50,998 bases of DNA from the NCBI RefSeq assembly GCF_003026395.1, contig NZ_PYOO01000021.1, positions 1-50,998 on the forward strand. The letters run 5' to 3'. Shown here piece after piece: positions 41,038 to 50,974 of the stretch. The stretch's first letter is position 1; every line of letters begins with the position of its first letter. The position numbers and the translations under genes were made by a program. The notes below the pieces were generated by a model, which did not search any database, had not been told where the DNA came from, and saw only the letters and a program-made list of their open reading frames with translations. The DNA comes from Photobacterium iliopiscarium. GTDB lineage: Bacteria > Pseudomonadota > Gammaproteobacteria > Enterobacterales > Vibrionaceae.

Positions 41038-42327
41038 TTAAGCAACGATGTAGTCATCTAACGAAGTACTTTCTCTTTTTTGTAACCGCGACCATTCTGC
41101 CATCGGTAAGCGAATATCAATCATTAAACAGCCATCTGATTCATATTCTTCTCGCAAAATACATCCCATCTGATAAAACTTACTGCGTAACCGTCCAATC
41201 ATTTCAGGCGGTAAACGCAAGCGGTGCTTTATCATCGTTCCTGCAAGACGTTCTGTTAAGGCTTGGAATAACAAGTCAATGCCTTGCCCTTCCATGGCTG
41301 ATACCCAAACTCGTCGAGGTAAACCCTCTTCGTCACGCTCAATTCGTGGTTGTGCATTATCCAAGTTATCAATTTTATTCATAACAAGTAAAACAGGGAC
41401 ATCACCGGCATCGATTTCATCAAGTACGGTATCTACCGCTTCAATGTTCTCACGAAAGCGATCATCACTGGCATCAACCACATGAAGCAATAGATCTGCT
41501 TCTTGTGTTTCTTTTAATGTTGCTTTAAACGCAGCCACTAAATCGTGGGGTAAATGTCGAATAAAACCAACAGTATCTGCAAGTATCGCAATACCAACAT
41601 CTGCAACTTCAATCTTACGCAATGTTGGATCTAAGGTAGCAAACAGCTGATCCGCTGCATATACCCCAGCATCAGTAATACAATTAAATAATGTTGATTT
41701 ACCCGCATTGGTATACCCAACTAATGACACCGTTGGGATTTCTGCTCGGTTTCGCGCTCGACGTCCTTGATCACGTTGTTTAGCTACTTTATCTAAACGC
41801 CGCAAAATCGTTTTAATACGCTCACGTAATAAACGTCGATCGGTTTCTAACTGAGTTTCACCTGGCCCACGGAGACCAATACCACCTTTTTGTCGCTCAA
41901 GGTGAGTCCAACCACGAATTAATCTGGTTGATAGATGACGTAATTGTGCTAATTCAACTTGCAACTTACCCTCATGGGTACGTGCTCGTTGAGCAAAAAT
42001 ATCGAGAATTAACCCGGTACGATCAATTACACGACACTGACAAAGCTGCTCTAAGTTTCGTTCTTGTGCAGGTGACAATGCGTGATTGAAAATAATAATA
42101 TCTGCATCAACAGCGCTTACAGCATCCGCAATTTCTTGTGCTTTTCCTTCACCCACATAATATTTAGGAAGCGGTGTTTTACGACTACCCGTAACCACGT
42201 GCAGCGCGTTAACTCCGGCGGAAGATACTAGCATTTCAAATTCGCTAAGATCTTCCCATTCCTCATCTTGAGTGAAGTTTATATGAACAAGAATGGCCTG
42301 CTCACCAGCTTCATAACGGTCAAACAA
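41038..42327 (-). CDS. hflX: ribosome-associated GTPase HflX
   Basis: 429 residues. The N-terminal HflX domain contains YVGEGKAQEIADAV and FNHALSPAQERNLEQ; the middle carries GPGETQLETDRRLLRERI and a coiled coil; the GTPase domain has GYTNAGKSTLFN, DTVGFIRHLPHDLV, and NKID. It splits stalled 70S and rescues ribosomes after heat or antibiotic stress. Between hfq (28 nt) and hflK. Confidence 0.96.
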   Translation of the reverse strand: MFDRYEAGEQAILVHINFTQDEEWEDLSEFEMLVSSAGVNALHVVTGSRKTPLPKYYVGEGKAQEIADAVSAVDADIIIFNHALSPAQERNLEQLCQCRVIDRTGLILDIFAQRARTHEGKLQVELAQLRHLSTRLIRGWTHLERQKGGIGLRGPGETQLETDRRLLRERIKTILRRLDKVAKQRDQGRRARNRAEIPTVSLVGYTNAGKSTLFNCITDAGVYAADQLFATLDPTLRKIEVADVGIAILADTVGFIRHLPHDLVAAFKATLKETQEADLLLHVVDASDDRFRENIEAVDTVLDEIDAGDVPVLLVMNKIDNLDNAQPRIERDEEGLPRRVWVSAMEGQGIDLLFQALTERLAGTMIKHRLRLPPEMIGRLRSKFYQMGCILREEYESDGCLMIDIRLPMAEWSRLQKRESTSLDDYIVA

Positions 42328-42355
42328 GTAATTAGCTCCTTATTTGAAAATAATC

Positions 42356-42634
<279 letters not shown>

Positions 42635-42708
42635 TTATTTGTTTGTAGTTGTATTAGCAACGAACAAAAACTAAAAATACGCAAAGCAGTTCAGAGTATA
42701 CACGTTAA

Positions 42709-43662
42709 TTAAACATCACATCTAACTGAGTTTGTGACGGTTTGTAACGCGCTATCAACATCACTACTATCCAACCAAGTCAAATCTTTCCAGCCACGAA
42801 GCCAAGTGATTTGACGCTTTGCCAATTGACGAGTAGCACAGATACCACGGAAGACCGCTTCATCTATGTCATGTTTCCCGTCCAAATATTCCCACATCTG
42901 TCGATAACCGACACAGCGAATAGAAGGAAGTTCAAGGTGAAGATCACCACGGTCGTATAATGCCCGTACTTCTTGTTCAAACCCTGCTTCGATCATTTTT
43001 TTGAACCTAAGCTCAATTCGATGATGCAGTACAGCCCTATCCGTGGGCGTAATTGCAAACTGGTGAACCTTATAAGGTAACGATTCACCTTGAGTTTTAG
43101 TCAACTCAGTTAATGTTTTACCTGAAATTCGAAAAACTTCCAATGCACGAGATAATCGTTGTGGATCATTTGGATGGATCCTTGCACCTGCAACAGGATC
43201 AATTTGCACTAATTCATCATGCAGTGCTTGCCAACCTCGTGCCTCAGCATCTCGTTCTATACCTGCGCGAACAGCATTATCTGCCGCAGGTAATGGTGAC
43301 AAACCTTCCAATAATGCCTTGTAGTACAACATAGTACCACCGACCAACAAAGGAATCCGCCCCGCAGCTACTATATCAGCCATTTCTTTTAGTGCATCCG
43401 AACGAAAGTCTGCAGCAGAATAACTTTGCGCTGGATCACGAATATCAATTAAACGGTGCGGTGCTAGTGCCAATTCATGCGCATCTGGTTTCGCTGTACC
43501 GATATCCATTCCTTTATAAATAAGGGCAGAATCGACACTTATCAACTCAACCGGCAACTGTTCCCGTAACCGAATGGCTAAATCGGTTTTACCTGATGCT
43601 GTCGGGCCCATTAAAAAAATAGCTTGTGGTTGTGGCTTTGTCATAACTTGTGGCTTAGTCAT
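42709..43662 (-). CDS. miaA: tRNA dimethylallyltransferase MiaA
   Basis: Adds a dimethylallyl group to A37 of tRNAs that read UNN codons. 317 residues. The P-loop [12 protein letters not shown] is near 19-30, with [19 protein letters not shown] and [20 protein letters not shown]. The first residues are a short duplication ([13 protein letters not shown]), so either the first or the seventh codon could be used. It starts 3 nt after mutL and has no good ribosome site of its own, which suggests translational coupling. Confidence 0.96.
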   Translation of the reverse strand: MTKPQVMTKPQPQAIFLMGPTASGKTDLAIRLREQLPVELISVDSALIYKGMDIGTAKPDAHELALAPHRLIDIRDPAQSYSAADFRSDALKEMADIVAAGRIPLLVGGTMLYYKALLEGLSPLPAADNAVRAGIERDAEARGWQALHDELVQIDPVAGARIHPNDPQRLSRALEVFRISGKTLTELTKTQGESLPYKVHQFAITPTDRAVLHHRIELRFKKMIEAGFEQEVRALYDRGDLHLELPSIRCVGYRQMWEYLDGKHDIDEAVFRGICATRQLAKRQITWLRGWKDLTWLDSSDVDSALQTVTNSVRCDV

Positions 43663-43665
43663 AAA

Positions 43666-45771
43666 TTACTTAAATGCTTCTATCGCTGCTTGCATATCAA
43701 CAGGACGAACAAGTTGCGCTTTAAACGTCATCACTTGTTCCCCCCATAGCTGCTCTAATTCGGTAATTAACTGAATCGCTTGTGCCAAGGTATAGCTTGT
43801 TATTGGCATATGGCATTGTTTAGCGAGCCAGAATAAAAGGTTATCCCATCCTTGAGCATCAGGGTCATCACTCACGGTATGAAGATAGGTTAACAAATTT
43901 GGGATTAACTGTTGTAAATTTTGTTGTCTTAATGGCATACAAACCGCCAAAATGATAATGCTATTACGGCCTTTTGCTTTTAGTTGGATCCCTAATTGCT
44001 TTAATAATTGTCCGTGTTGCTCGGCGCATTGAAGTAATTCCGCCTCAATCGGCACCGCCAGTGGAATTAATAATGGCTGAGGCTTTAAGCCATCCGTTTT
44101 TGCTAATTGTAACTGCCCAACATAACGTAAATTTTCAGCCGAGGGTAAATGTAATAGCGCCACCTCATGTTGCTGACTCAACAATAAAAACTGCTGCTCA
44201 ACAATAACCAATGGCTTCCCCAAACCGACATCATTAACATGAAGACGTTTACTTGGCTTTATTGGCATTGGTTGACTCGATGCCGTCCACTCACGCCGAG
44301 GTTCAGCTATCTGGCTCGACACTTCACGCGTCGATATTAACGATGTAGAGTCTGAATTATCAGGTGTTATCAGCTGCTGATAAACTTTAACCTCTGCGGT
44401 TGTTGGACCCGTATCACCATAATGACGGCCAGCCGAACCTTGTTGGCGCTTAGCTGTCGCTGATGATGGTGATAAAGTTGAACTGCTCTTTTGACTATAG
44501 CTTTGTTGAGTATCTTTACTAACTGAATTTACTAATAAAGTTTTTTCAGGCGTAGAAATAGGTGCCACATTACCATCAAGATCGAACATTGTTCCTAATG
44601 GCTCAGTCGTTGAAGGTTGAGCCGTCAACCAACTGTCAGGATCCGCTTTATTCGGATAATCAGGCATCCCTGCAATGGTTTGGGAAGCGCGATCAATCGG
44701 GACTGCGGTGACTTCAGTATGGGCATGAGCGCTTGCCCTTACTGGCGCTTGATATTGATGAGCATCATCAACATCAGCTTGTTGTAATGCACTTTGTAAG
44801 GTTTGATAAATAAAATCATGCACTAAGCGCGCCTGATGAAAGCGAACTTCATGTTTAGCGGGGTGAACATTAACGTCCACCTGATGCGGATCAACCTCAA
44901 TATACAATACATAAGCAGCATACTGCTCGGATCGTAAGCTCGATTCATACGCCTGTCGAATCGCATGATTGATTAACTTATCTTTCATCATTCGACCGTT
45001 AACGTAGCAATATTGAATATCATTTTGGCTACGCGCCCCTTGCGGGCTACAAATCCAACCAGATAATTTCAAATCACCGTGTGCTAATTCAACCACTAAT
45101 GCATGTTGTAAAAATGCAGGACCACAAGCCGCAGCTAATCGACGTTCTTGCTGTAATGTATTATCGGCAATACGATATTGACGAACTAACTTCCCGTTAT
45201 GACGCAGTGTAATCGCAACATCAAAGCGACTTAAAGCAATCCGCTTAATCAATTCGTCAATATGGGTGAATTCTGTTTTTTCAGTCCGTAAAAACTTACG
45301 GCGGGCTGGCGTATTAAAAAATAAATCCAATACTTCCAATGTCGTACCAACAGGATGAGCAGCCGGCTTTAACTGCACCTCCATATCACGACCTTCAGCA
45401 TAAGCAGACCACGCTTCAGTTTGATCTTCGGTGCGCGATGTTAGGGTTAATCTAGAAACGGAACTGATACTGGCGAGGGCTTCACCACGAAATCCTAAGC
45501 TTACAATGGCTTCAAGATCATCAAGTGAAGCTATTTTTGAGGTTGCATGACGGCTTAAGGCCAAGCCAAGTTCATCCTTAGCAATCCCTTTACCATTATC
45601 ACGAATACGAATTAACCGGCTGCCACCTTTTTCGATATCAATATCAATTCGAGTGGCTCCGGCATCTATACTATTTTCAACAAGCTCTTTGACTACCGAT
45701 GCGGGGCGTTCAACAACTTCACCCGCTGCAATCTGGTTAGCCAGCCGAGCGGGTAAAATCTGAATCGGCAT
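43666..45771 (-). CDS. mutL: DNA mismatch repair protein MutL
   Basis: 701 residues. The GHKL ATPase domain is complete: [17 protein letters not shown] (about 30-46), [29 protein letters not shown] and PAKHEVRFH. The linker (about 340-510) is Ser/Thr/Gln-rich. The C-terminal domain ends in QAAIEAFK. No DQHA..E..-type endonuclease motif was seen, in line with species that have MutH. It follows amiB by 2 nt. Confidence 0.96.
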   Translation of the reverse strand: MPIQILPARLANQIAAGEVVERPASVVKELVENSIDAGATRIDIDIEKGGSRLIRIRDNGKGIAKDELGLALSRHATSKIASLDDLEAIVSLGFRGEALASISSVSRLTLTSRTEDQTEAWSAYAEGRDMEVQLKPAAHPVGTTLEVLDLFFNTPARRKFLRTEKTEFTHIDELIKRIALSRFDVAITLRHNGKLVRQYRIADNTLQQERRLAAACGPAFLQHALVVELAHGDLKLSGWICSPQGARSQNDIQYCYVNGRMMKDKLINHAIRQAYESSLRSEQYAAYVLYIEVDPHQVDVNVHPAKHEVRFHQARLVHDFIYQTLQSALQQADVDDAHQYQAPVRASAHAHTEVTAVPIDRASQTIAGMPDYPNKADPDSWLTAQPSTTEPLGTMFDLDGNVAPISTPEKTLLVNSVSKDTQQSYSQKSSSTLSPSSATAKRQQGSAGRHYGDTGPTTAEVKVYQQLITPDNSDSTSLISTREVSSQIAEPRREWTASSQPMPIKPSKRLHVNDVGLGKPLVIVEQQFLLLSQQHEVALLHLPSAENLRYVGQLQLAKTDGLKPQPLLIPLAVPIEAELLQCAEQHGQLLKQLGIQLKAKGRNSIIILAVCMPLRQQNLQQLIPNLLTYLHTVSDDPDAQGWDNLLFWLAKQCHMPITSYTLAQAIQLITELEQLWGEQVMTFKAQLVRPVDMQAAIEAFK

Positions 45772-45773
45772 AA

Positions 45774-47504
45774 TTAACTTCTTGGAATGATTAGCGTCTG
45801 TCCTACAGCTAGTTTATCAGAACGTAGCTTATTCGCATCACGAATAGTTGCTACTGATACCCCATATTTTGCCGCAATCTTACTTAAAAATTCACCACGG
45901 CGTACTTTATGACGTTCCGTTTTCGTCGCAGCAACGACTATTTTTAATTTCTGCCCTACCATGACGTTATCAGATTTCAAATGGCTCGTTTGACGAATGC
46001 TGCTCATGGTTACCCCATATTTAGCTGCAATCTGACCAAGATACTCACCACGAGTCACTGTATGCCATACCGTACGTGTCGATTGTGTTTTTTTAATCAC
46101 GACTTTTGGTGCCGTTGTGTTTCCTGCGGGTGCTGTCTTAATGCCACTACCTGGAATCAACAACATTTGACCAATATTCACTGAATTTGATTTCAGATGA
46201 TTCGCCGATCTAATGGCTGCCATCGATGAACCATATTTAGCCGCAATACCACTCAATGTTTGTCCTGATGTCACTTTATGCTTCATGCCTCCGGCATTTA
46301 AACGCGAAGCAAATAAGGTACCTTCAGGTGGATGAGCGGTGAAGTATTGTAAAATACCTTTATAAACCGCATTTGCTAGTTGGTTTTGATGAGCATTTGA
46401 CGTTAATTGACGCTCTTCAACTGGATTTGTAATAAAACCCGTTTCAACTAATAATGATGGAATATCCGGTGATTTTAATACGGCTAAACTTGCATATTGC
46501 GGTACGGTTTTATGTAAACGTGCAATATGACGTAAATTCGACAATACACGCTTAGCAACATCGTAGCCTTCTTTTTGCGAATAACTAAATTGCAGATCAA
46601 GTACCGCACGACCTAAATATTTATCTTTAGGATTACTGGATAACACATCGCCACCACCCAGCAGCTCTGATTGTTTCTCACTTTGCTCTAACCAACGACC
46701 GATCTCAGTATTAGCACGACGGGTGTTCAATACCCATACCGATGCACCACGAGGTTTAGGTGAACTAAAGCCATCTGCGTGAATAGAAACCAATAATAGC
46801 GCTTTATTTTTACGTGCTATCTCTGAACGTTTACTTAATCCTACATAATAGTCACCGCGACGAGTCATTACCGCACGCATACCCGTTGTGGCATTAATTT
46901 TTGCCGCTAACTTTCGGGCAACCGCTAAAGTCACGTTTTTTTCGTATTTATGCGTTGGACCAATAGAACCAGGATCATCACCACCATGACCTGCATCAAC
47001 GGCGACGACAATATCAGCCGTTCCTGATGGCAACTTGGCTAAGTTATTTTCAGTGGCTTTTTCTTCAGCCTGCTCTTCTTTATCAGCAGCACCGGCACCA
47101 GAACCATTAGGTAAATCCATTACTAAGCGATAGCCGTAGCTACCATCAGGGGTTGGTGACAATGAGAAAATTTTAGGTTTAGTAGCACGTTTAAGTTCAA
47201 ATACCAACCGTGTCATGCCTTTTTCTGGGGCATTACTACTGCGAACTGTAGCTAATATTTCACTCTTAGCAACCGTCATTGGCAACTTAACTTTTAGTGA
47301 CGTTTTATTTAAATCAATCACTAATCGTGATGGATTAGATAGCATAAACTGCGAGTAATCCGCTTTACTTTGCATATCTAATACAACACGTGTTTCATCT
47401 GGAGCCGGCCACACTCGGACTCCCTTTAGTTCATTTGCAAAAGCGGTAGAACTAACTAATCCCACGCCCAAAATTAGAAGATTTGCATACGTCCGTAACG
47501 CCAT
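45774..47504 (-). CDS. amiB: N-acetylmuramoyl-L-alanine amidase AmiB with three LysM domains
   Basis: 576-residue periplasmic hydrolase that cleaves septal peptidoglycan. Order: signal peptide (about 1-23), AMIN domain (about 28-120), Amidase_3 domain (about 160-385) with zinc-site blocks [20 protein letters not shown] and [14 protein letters not shown], then three LysM repeats (starting at about [35 protein letters not shown] and [17 protein letters not shown]). E. coli AmiB has a single amidase without LysM. Vibrios use one LysM-bearing AmiB. It lies between tsaE (5 nt) and mutL (2 nt). Confidence 0.95.
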   Translation of the reverse strand: MALRTYANLLILGVGLVSSTAFANELKGVRVWPAPDETRVVLDMQSKADYSQFMLSNPSRLVIDLNKTSLKVKLPMTVAKSEILATVRSSNAPEKGMTRLVFELKRATKPKIFSLSPTPDGSYGYRLVMDLPNGSGAGAADKEEQAEEKATENNLAKLPSGTADIVVAVDAGHGGDDPGSIGPTHKYEKNVTLAVARKLAAKINATTGMRAVMTRRGDYYVGLSKRSEIARKNKALLLVSIHADGFSSPKPRGASVWVLNTRRANTEIGRWLEQSEKQSELLGGGDVLSSNPKDKYLGRAVLDLQFSYSQKEGYDVAKRVLSNLRHIARLHKTVPQYASLAVLKSPDIPSLLVETGFITNPVEERQLTSNAHQNQLANAVYKGILQYFTAHPPEGTLFASRLNAGGMKHKVTSGQTLSGIAAKYGSSMAAIRSANHLKSNSVNIGQMLLIPGSGIKTAPAGNTTAPKVVIKKTQSTRTVWHTVTRGEYLGQIAAKYGVTMSSIRQTSHLKSDNVMVGQKLKIVVAATKTERHKVRRGEFLSKIAAKYGVSVATIRDANKLRSDKLAVGQTLIIPRS

Positions 47505-47509
47505 TCTAA

Positions 47510-47974
47510 TTAACCTAATTGTAAGTGGTTGATCAACGTTGAACCATAATCCGTATTCGACGTCACTAATACTGTTCTTTGTTCGCCGTGATAGCGTAAT
47601 TCCAACTCAAGATCAGCATCGGGTAACATACCAATCCCTTTTTCTGGCCACTCCACTAAACAAATAGCGTCGTTAGTAAAATAATCACGGATCCCCATAA
47701 ATTCTAATTCTTCTGGATCTGCAAGACGGTATAAATCAAAATGATAAACCTGCCAAGGAGCAAGATCATACGGCTCAACTAAAGTATAAGTCGGACTTTT
47801 CACATTGCCTTGATGACCCATTGCACGGATAAAGCCACGACTGAATGTCGTTTTACCCGCGCCTAAATCACCATGGAGATATATTGTTGTTTGTTGCGTG
47901 CAGGCTTTAGCCAATTTAAGGCCAAAATCTACCGTTGCCTGCTCATCAGCAAGAGAAGTTTTAAATGTTTGCAT
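47510..47974 (-). CDS. tsaE: tRNA threonylcarbamoyladenosine biosynthesis ATPase TsaE
   Basis: 154 residues with P-loop [17 protein letters not shown] (about 34-50) and the family blocks [11 protein letters not shown] and VYHFDLYRL. It works with TsaB, TsaC and TsaD to make t6A37 in tRNA. The ATG at 47974 lies 6 nt after the stop codon of an nnr remnant. No good ribosome-binding site precedes it, possibly because translation was formerly coupled to nnr. Confidence 0.95.
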   Translation of the reverse strand: MQTFKTSLADEQATVDFGLKLAKACTQQTTIYLHGDLGAGKTTFSRGFIRAMGHQGNVKSPTYTLVEPYDLAPWQVYHFDLYRLADPEELEFMGIRDYFTNDAICLVEWPEKGIGMLPDADLELELRYHGEQRTVLVTSNTDYGSTLINHLQLG

Positions 47975-47980
47975 TATATT

Positions 47981-48067
47981 TTATCTTGGATTGACTAATT
48001 GACGAATAAACGGAAAAAGATCAGCCGCCAGCATACCACGCTCGCCGCTTTGCGCACATAAATCTGC
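47981..48067 (-). pseudogene. nnr: 3' relic of nnr (NAD(P)H-hydrate repair enzyme)
   Basis: Minus strand: 28 codons ending at TAA (47983-47981), just before tsaE. The translation contains GERGMLAADLFPFIRQLV followed by NPR, which matches the C-terminus of the Nnr dehydratase domain (E. coli has GTRGMLATDLF and VNPE at the same place). Upstream an in-frame TAA appears at once, and the rest of the 1.4-kb gene is missing: queG begins only 345 nt further on. In E. coli and relatives nnr lies in this very slot between queG and tsaE. I infer a large internal deletion that left the last codons; a working copy may exist elsewhere. Confidence 0.75.
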
Positions 48068-48412
48068 TCTTTACGATACATCAAAATCTCGTTATATCTA
48101 AAGATATAGTGCCTGTGATAATGATCTCACTCGAAAATGACTATGATAATTTTACAGTAATAAAGCAATACCATTCAATTTGTGTCATTCACATATTCAG
48201 CACTGGTGCAGCTTTATACAGGATCATTATTATCTCAGCTATTGTTACAACCATTGACAACAGCATGTCAGCTTGTGAAATCATCCTTCTTGGCTAAACC
48301 AACGATAACTATAATTTCATTATAAACGTCATAATGACCACTAATTACTATTCTAAAATAAGAATGTGCTAGAATCCGTTCCCTAATTTTTACCCGTAAT
48401 AAGACGACTGCT
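48068..48412. other. gap between the nnr relic and queG
   Basis: About 345 bp, A/T-rich. A 7-bp inverted repeat (TATATCT-AA-AGATATA) lies at 48093-48108. An extended -10 (TGCTAGAAT, near 48369-48377) probably belongs to queG. The leftward promoter now needed for tsaE-amiB-mutL should lie here but I cannot identify it. No supported gene. Confidence 0.4.
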
Positions 48413-49546
48413 ATGACTATCGATTATCAACAACTCGCTCTACAAATTAAAACCTGGGGACAAGAACTCGGCTTTCAAGCGGTAGGGATTAGTGATATCG
48501 ATTTGTCACAACATGAAGCACAACTACAACGCTGGCTTGATGCTGATTACCATGGGGATATGGACTGGATGGCGCGCCACGGAATGATGCGAGCTCGTCC
48601 ACAGGAATTACTCCCAGGAACCATACGTGTCATCAGTGTTCGTATGAATTACTTACCGCCACAAGCAGGGTTTGCTCAAACACTAAAACAACCAACAAAA
48701 GCCTATATTAGCCGTTATTCTCTTGGGCGTGATTATCATAAACTGATCCGTAACCGCTTAAAGCAACTAGGACAGCGTATTGAAACCGTTATCGGCGAGT
48801 TTGGTTGCCGACCTTTTGTGGATTCAGCACCAGTACTTGAACGTCCATTAGCTGAAAAAGCAGGGTTAGGGTGGACGGGGAAACATTCTTTAATTCTTAA
48901 CGACCAATCAGGATCATGGTTCTTTTTAGGAGAACTCTTAATTGATCTACCATTACCTGTTGATGAACCAATGAATAATCAATGTGGTAAGTGTGTCGCT
49001 TGCATGACCAGTTGCCCAACGGGTGCCATTATCGAAGCAGGAGTCGTTGATGCTCGGCGTTGTATCTCTTATCTCACTATTGAATTTGACGGTATCATTC
49101 CAGAACAATATCGCGCAGCTATCGGCAATCGAATTTATGGCTGTGATGATTGCCAATTAGTGTGTCCATTTAACCGCCATGGCGAAATCACAACTGAAAT
49201 AGACTACCATTGTCGTGATACATTATTTCAGCAAGATCTGGTGACACTTTATCAATGGAATGAAGCCACATTTTTAAAAAATACCGAAGGTTCAGCCATT
49301 CGCCGTATTGGTCATGTTCAATGGTTACGAAATATCACCATCGCGCTAGGTAATGCGCCATATCAAACTGACATCGTGGCGGCATTAGCTACTCGCCAAG
49401 GCGAACATCCATTAGTGGATATACATATTGAATGGGCTTTAGAACAGCAACATCAAAAACGTCAACAGATGGTGCTTGATGTCCTACCTAACGCGACTAA
49501 ACGCTTAGTACGGATCATTGAGAAGGGTCTACCTCGAGATGCGTAA
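48413..49546 (+). CDS. queG: epoxyqueuosine reductase QueG
   Basis: Cobalamin-dependent last step of queuosine formation in tRNA, 377 residues. It opens with the N-terminal family block (WGQELGFQAVGISDIDLSQHEAQLQRWLD) and contains VDSAPVLERPLAEKAGLGWTGKHS, where the substrate-binding Asp lies. Two [4Fe-4S] clusters are visible: CGKCVACMTSCPTGAI and YGCDDCQLVCPFNR. Divergent from tsaE as in E. coli. The start is the ATG after a short leader; no strong ribosome-binding site is seen. Confidence 0.96.
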   Translation: MTIDYQQLALQIKTWGQELGFQAVGISDIDLSQHEAQLQRWLDADYHGDMDWMARHGMMRARPQELLPGTIRVISVRMNYLPPQAGFAQTLKQPTKAYISRYSLGRDYHKLIRNRLKQLGQRIETVIGEFGCRPFVDSAPVLERPLAEKAGLGWTGKHSLILNDQSGSWFFLGELLIDLPLPVDEPMNNQCGKCVACMTSCPTGAIIEAGVVDARRCISYLTIEFDGIIPEQYRAAIGNRIYGCDDCQLVCPFNRHGEITTEIDYHCRDTLFQQDLVTLYQWNEATFLKNTEGSAIRRIGHVQWLRNITIALGNAPYQTDIVAALATRQGEHPLVDIHIEWALEQQHQKRQQMVLDVLPNATKRLVRIIEKGLPRDA

Positions 49547-49559
49547 CACTCTGGGTATA

Positions 49560-49953
49560 TGTGGAAAACTTTTCAAATTAAGCAAAAAAAAGTAGGGAAA
49601 TTAAAGATTAAACACAGGGAGTGGATAACATAATCAAGATGGTTATCCCGATAAAGAAAGGATTAAATGAACTGTGTACAAATTGTAGATAAATGAAAAA
49701 TTAAACATAAAAAACAAACAGTTATCCTGTTAATTAATCTTGTTTAACAAGGCGAATAATTTCATCGCTGTTACTCATCCTAAAGTTATTCACACCTCGC
49801 TATCACATCTAATCAACCAACTTACCCACAGATTTTTTTATGTGGATAACTCTGTTAATGTAACTGTGATCTAACGGTGCAATAAATTTAAAACACTGAC
49901 TACAATAGTAACTTATCATCTGTTATTTATAAGAAAATACCAAATAATCCACA
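49560..49953. other. DnaA-box cluster, datA-like locus (candidate)
   Basis: Seven DnaA boxes in 394 bp. Three agree fully with TTWTNCACA: 49560-49568 (-), 49786-49794 (+), 49841-49849 (-). Four have one mismatch: 49620-49628 (-), 49673-49681 (-), 49822-49830 (+), 49945-49953 (+). The locus is between queG and the Gly tRNA genes, which is where E. coli datA lies (glyVXY-datA-queG). datA binds DnaA and, with IHF, promotes hydrolysis of its ATP to hold back re-initiation. A poor IHF-like site (AATCAACCAACTT, 49811-49823) is present. Assignment is inferred from motif density and synteny. Confidence 0.65.
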
Positions 49954-50052
49954 ATGTTATTATGCAGTAAATACTATTTATCAATGCTGGGAAAAGAGCG
50001 TTTGCTATATGGCAATATTGATATTACGAACATCTTTACAAATAGCTAAGAT

Positions 50053-50075
50053 GAAAAAAACAACCGTTAGGTTGC
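50053..50075 (-). terminator. terminator downstream of the tRNA array
   Basis: Minus strand stem CAACC-TAAC-GGTTG (50074-50061) followed by seven T's. It lies about 180 nt after the last tRNA-Gly. The stretch between (50076-50253) contains no tRNA or ORF I can support. Confidence 0.75.
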
Positions 50076-50253
50076 ATAATCAATAGCAGATGATGTAATC
50101 GAAGCTGATTGCTTCTAAGTGGGCTTCGTAGTCAAACTAGAAACACTTGAAGCAGTACACTGATGATATCGGTAATCGAATACCTCAGGAATACCACATT
50201 AAGACTAATACTTCACAGTAGTAGTTCACCGATAAGTTCGATGATAACTAAAT

Positions 50254-50329
50254 TGGAGCGACACACGAGGCTCGAACTCGTGACCTCAACCTTGGCAAGG
50301 TTGCGCTCTACCAGCTGAGCTAGTGTCGC
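50254..50329 (-). tRNA. glyV: tRNA-Gly (GCC)
   Basis: 76 nt. The acceptor stem pairs GCGACAC with GTGTCGC, followed by TCCA; the anticodon stem-loop is CAACC-TTGCCAA-GGTTG, so the anticodon is GCC; the T-loop is TTCGAGC. CCA is encoded. It is the most downstream gene of the minus-strand array in this window. The copies at 50611 and 50873 are identical in the visible sequence. Confidence 0.97.
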
Positions 50330-50355
50330 ATCACATCTCTTTAAAAAAAGAGGAT

Positions 50356-50432
<77 letters not shown>

Positions 50433-50502
50433 TCCGATTTTCTTCACCATTAAAGTTTGGTGACAACTATTTTGTTTACCGCCTAAGCCATAAACAATAA
50501 TT

Positions 50503-50593
50503 TTGAGCGACACACGAGGCTCCCGATCTTCAAGGAACTAGGCGTGACCTCAACCTTGGCAATATTGCGTACAACCAGCTGAACTAGTGTACA
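50503..50593 (-). pseudogene. decayed tRNA-Gly (GCC)
   Basis: Clearly related to the neighbouring tRNA-Gly genes, but with the T-arm interrupted: where the intact copies have 6 nt, this one has 21 nt (about 50523-50543). The 3' CCA equivalent is TCAA, the anticodon stem is mispaired (CAATA against GGTTG), and the acceptor 5' strand has TGTACAC against GTGTCGC. The anticodon loop itself is intact. It should not fold into a tRNA and is treated as a pseudogene. Confidence 0.85.
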
Positions 50594-50610
50594 TTGCTAA
50601 GATTTAAATT

Positions 50611-50686
50611 TGGAGCGACACACGAGGCTCGAACTCGTGACCTCAACCTTGGCAAGGTTGCGCTCTACCAGCTGAGCTAGTGTCGC
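50611..50686 (-). tRNA. glyX: tRNA-Gly (GCC)
   Basis: 76 nt, same sequence as the copy at 50254: acceptor GCGACAC/GTGTCGC, anticodon GCC, encoded TCCA. It is followed on the upstream side by a 55-nt spacer that is nearly repeated after the next copy. Confidence 0.97.
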
Positions 50687-50741
50687 AGAGCTAGGTCTTT
50701 CACCTACCATTTATCGCTTAAACAGCAATAAACTATCAAAT

Positions 50742-50817
50742 TGGAGCGACACACGAGGTTCGAACTCGTGACCTCAACCTTGGCAAGGTTGCGCTCTACC
50801 AGCTGAGCTAGTGTCGC
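50742..50817 (-). tRNA. glyY: tRNA-Gly (GCC), variant copy
   Basis: 76 nt. It differs from the other copies by a single base in the T-loop (TTCGAAC in place of TTCGAGC), which still gives a standard T-loop. Anticodon GCC and CCA are intact. Spacers on both sides are 55 nt and agree at 53 of 55 positions. Confidence 0.97.
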
Positions 50818-50872
50818 AGAGCTAGGTCTTTCACCTACCATTTATCGCCTAAGCAGCAATAAACTATCAAAT

Positions 50873-50948
50873 TGGAGCGACACACGAGGCTCGAACTCGT
50901 GACCTCAACCTTGGCAAGGTTGCGCTCTACCAGCTGAGCTAGTGTCGC
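50873..50948 (-). tRNA. tRNA-Gly (GCC)
   Basis: 76 nt, same sequence as the copy at 50254. The upstream spacer to the next tRNA-fMet (50949-50974) is identical to that at 50330-50355, so the Gly-fMet pair has been duplicated. Confidence 0.97.
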
Positions 50949-50974
50949 ATCACATCTCTTTAAAAAAAGAGGAT

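Noticed and set aside
40959..41384. 141-aa plus-strand frame across the hflK-hflX junction
   Set aside because: Antisense shadow of hflX and the hflK start; contains no recognisable motif.
48109..48297. 62-aa open frame in the gap between the nnr relic and queG
   Set aside because: No ribosome site, poor codon use and no family resemblance. A chance frame in A/T-rich DNA.
49560..49953. Replication origin (oriC)
   Set aside because: The box cluster lacks a dense GATC pattern, 13-mer unwinding repeats and the mioC/mnmG neighbours. Synteny points to datA instead.
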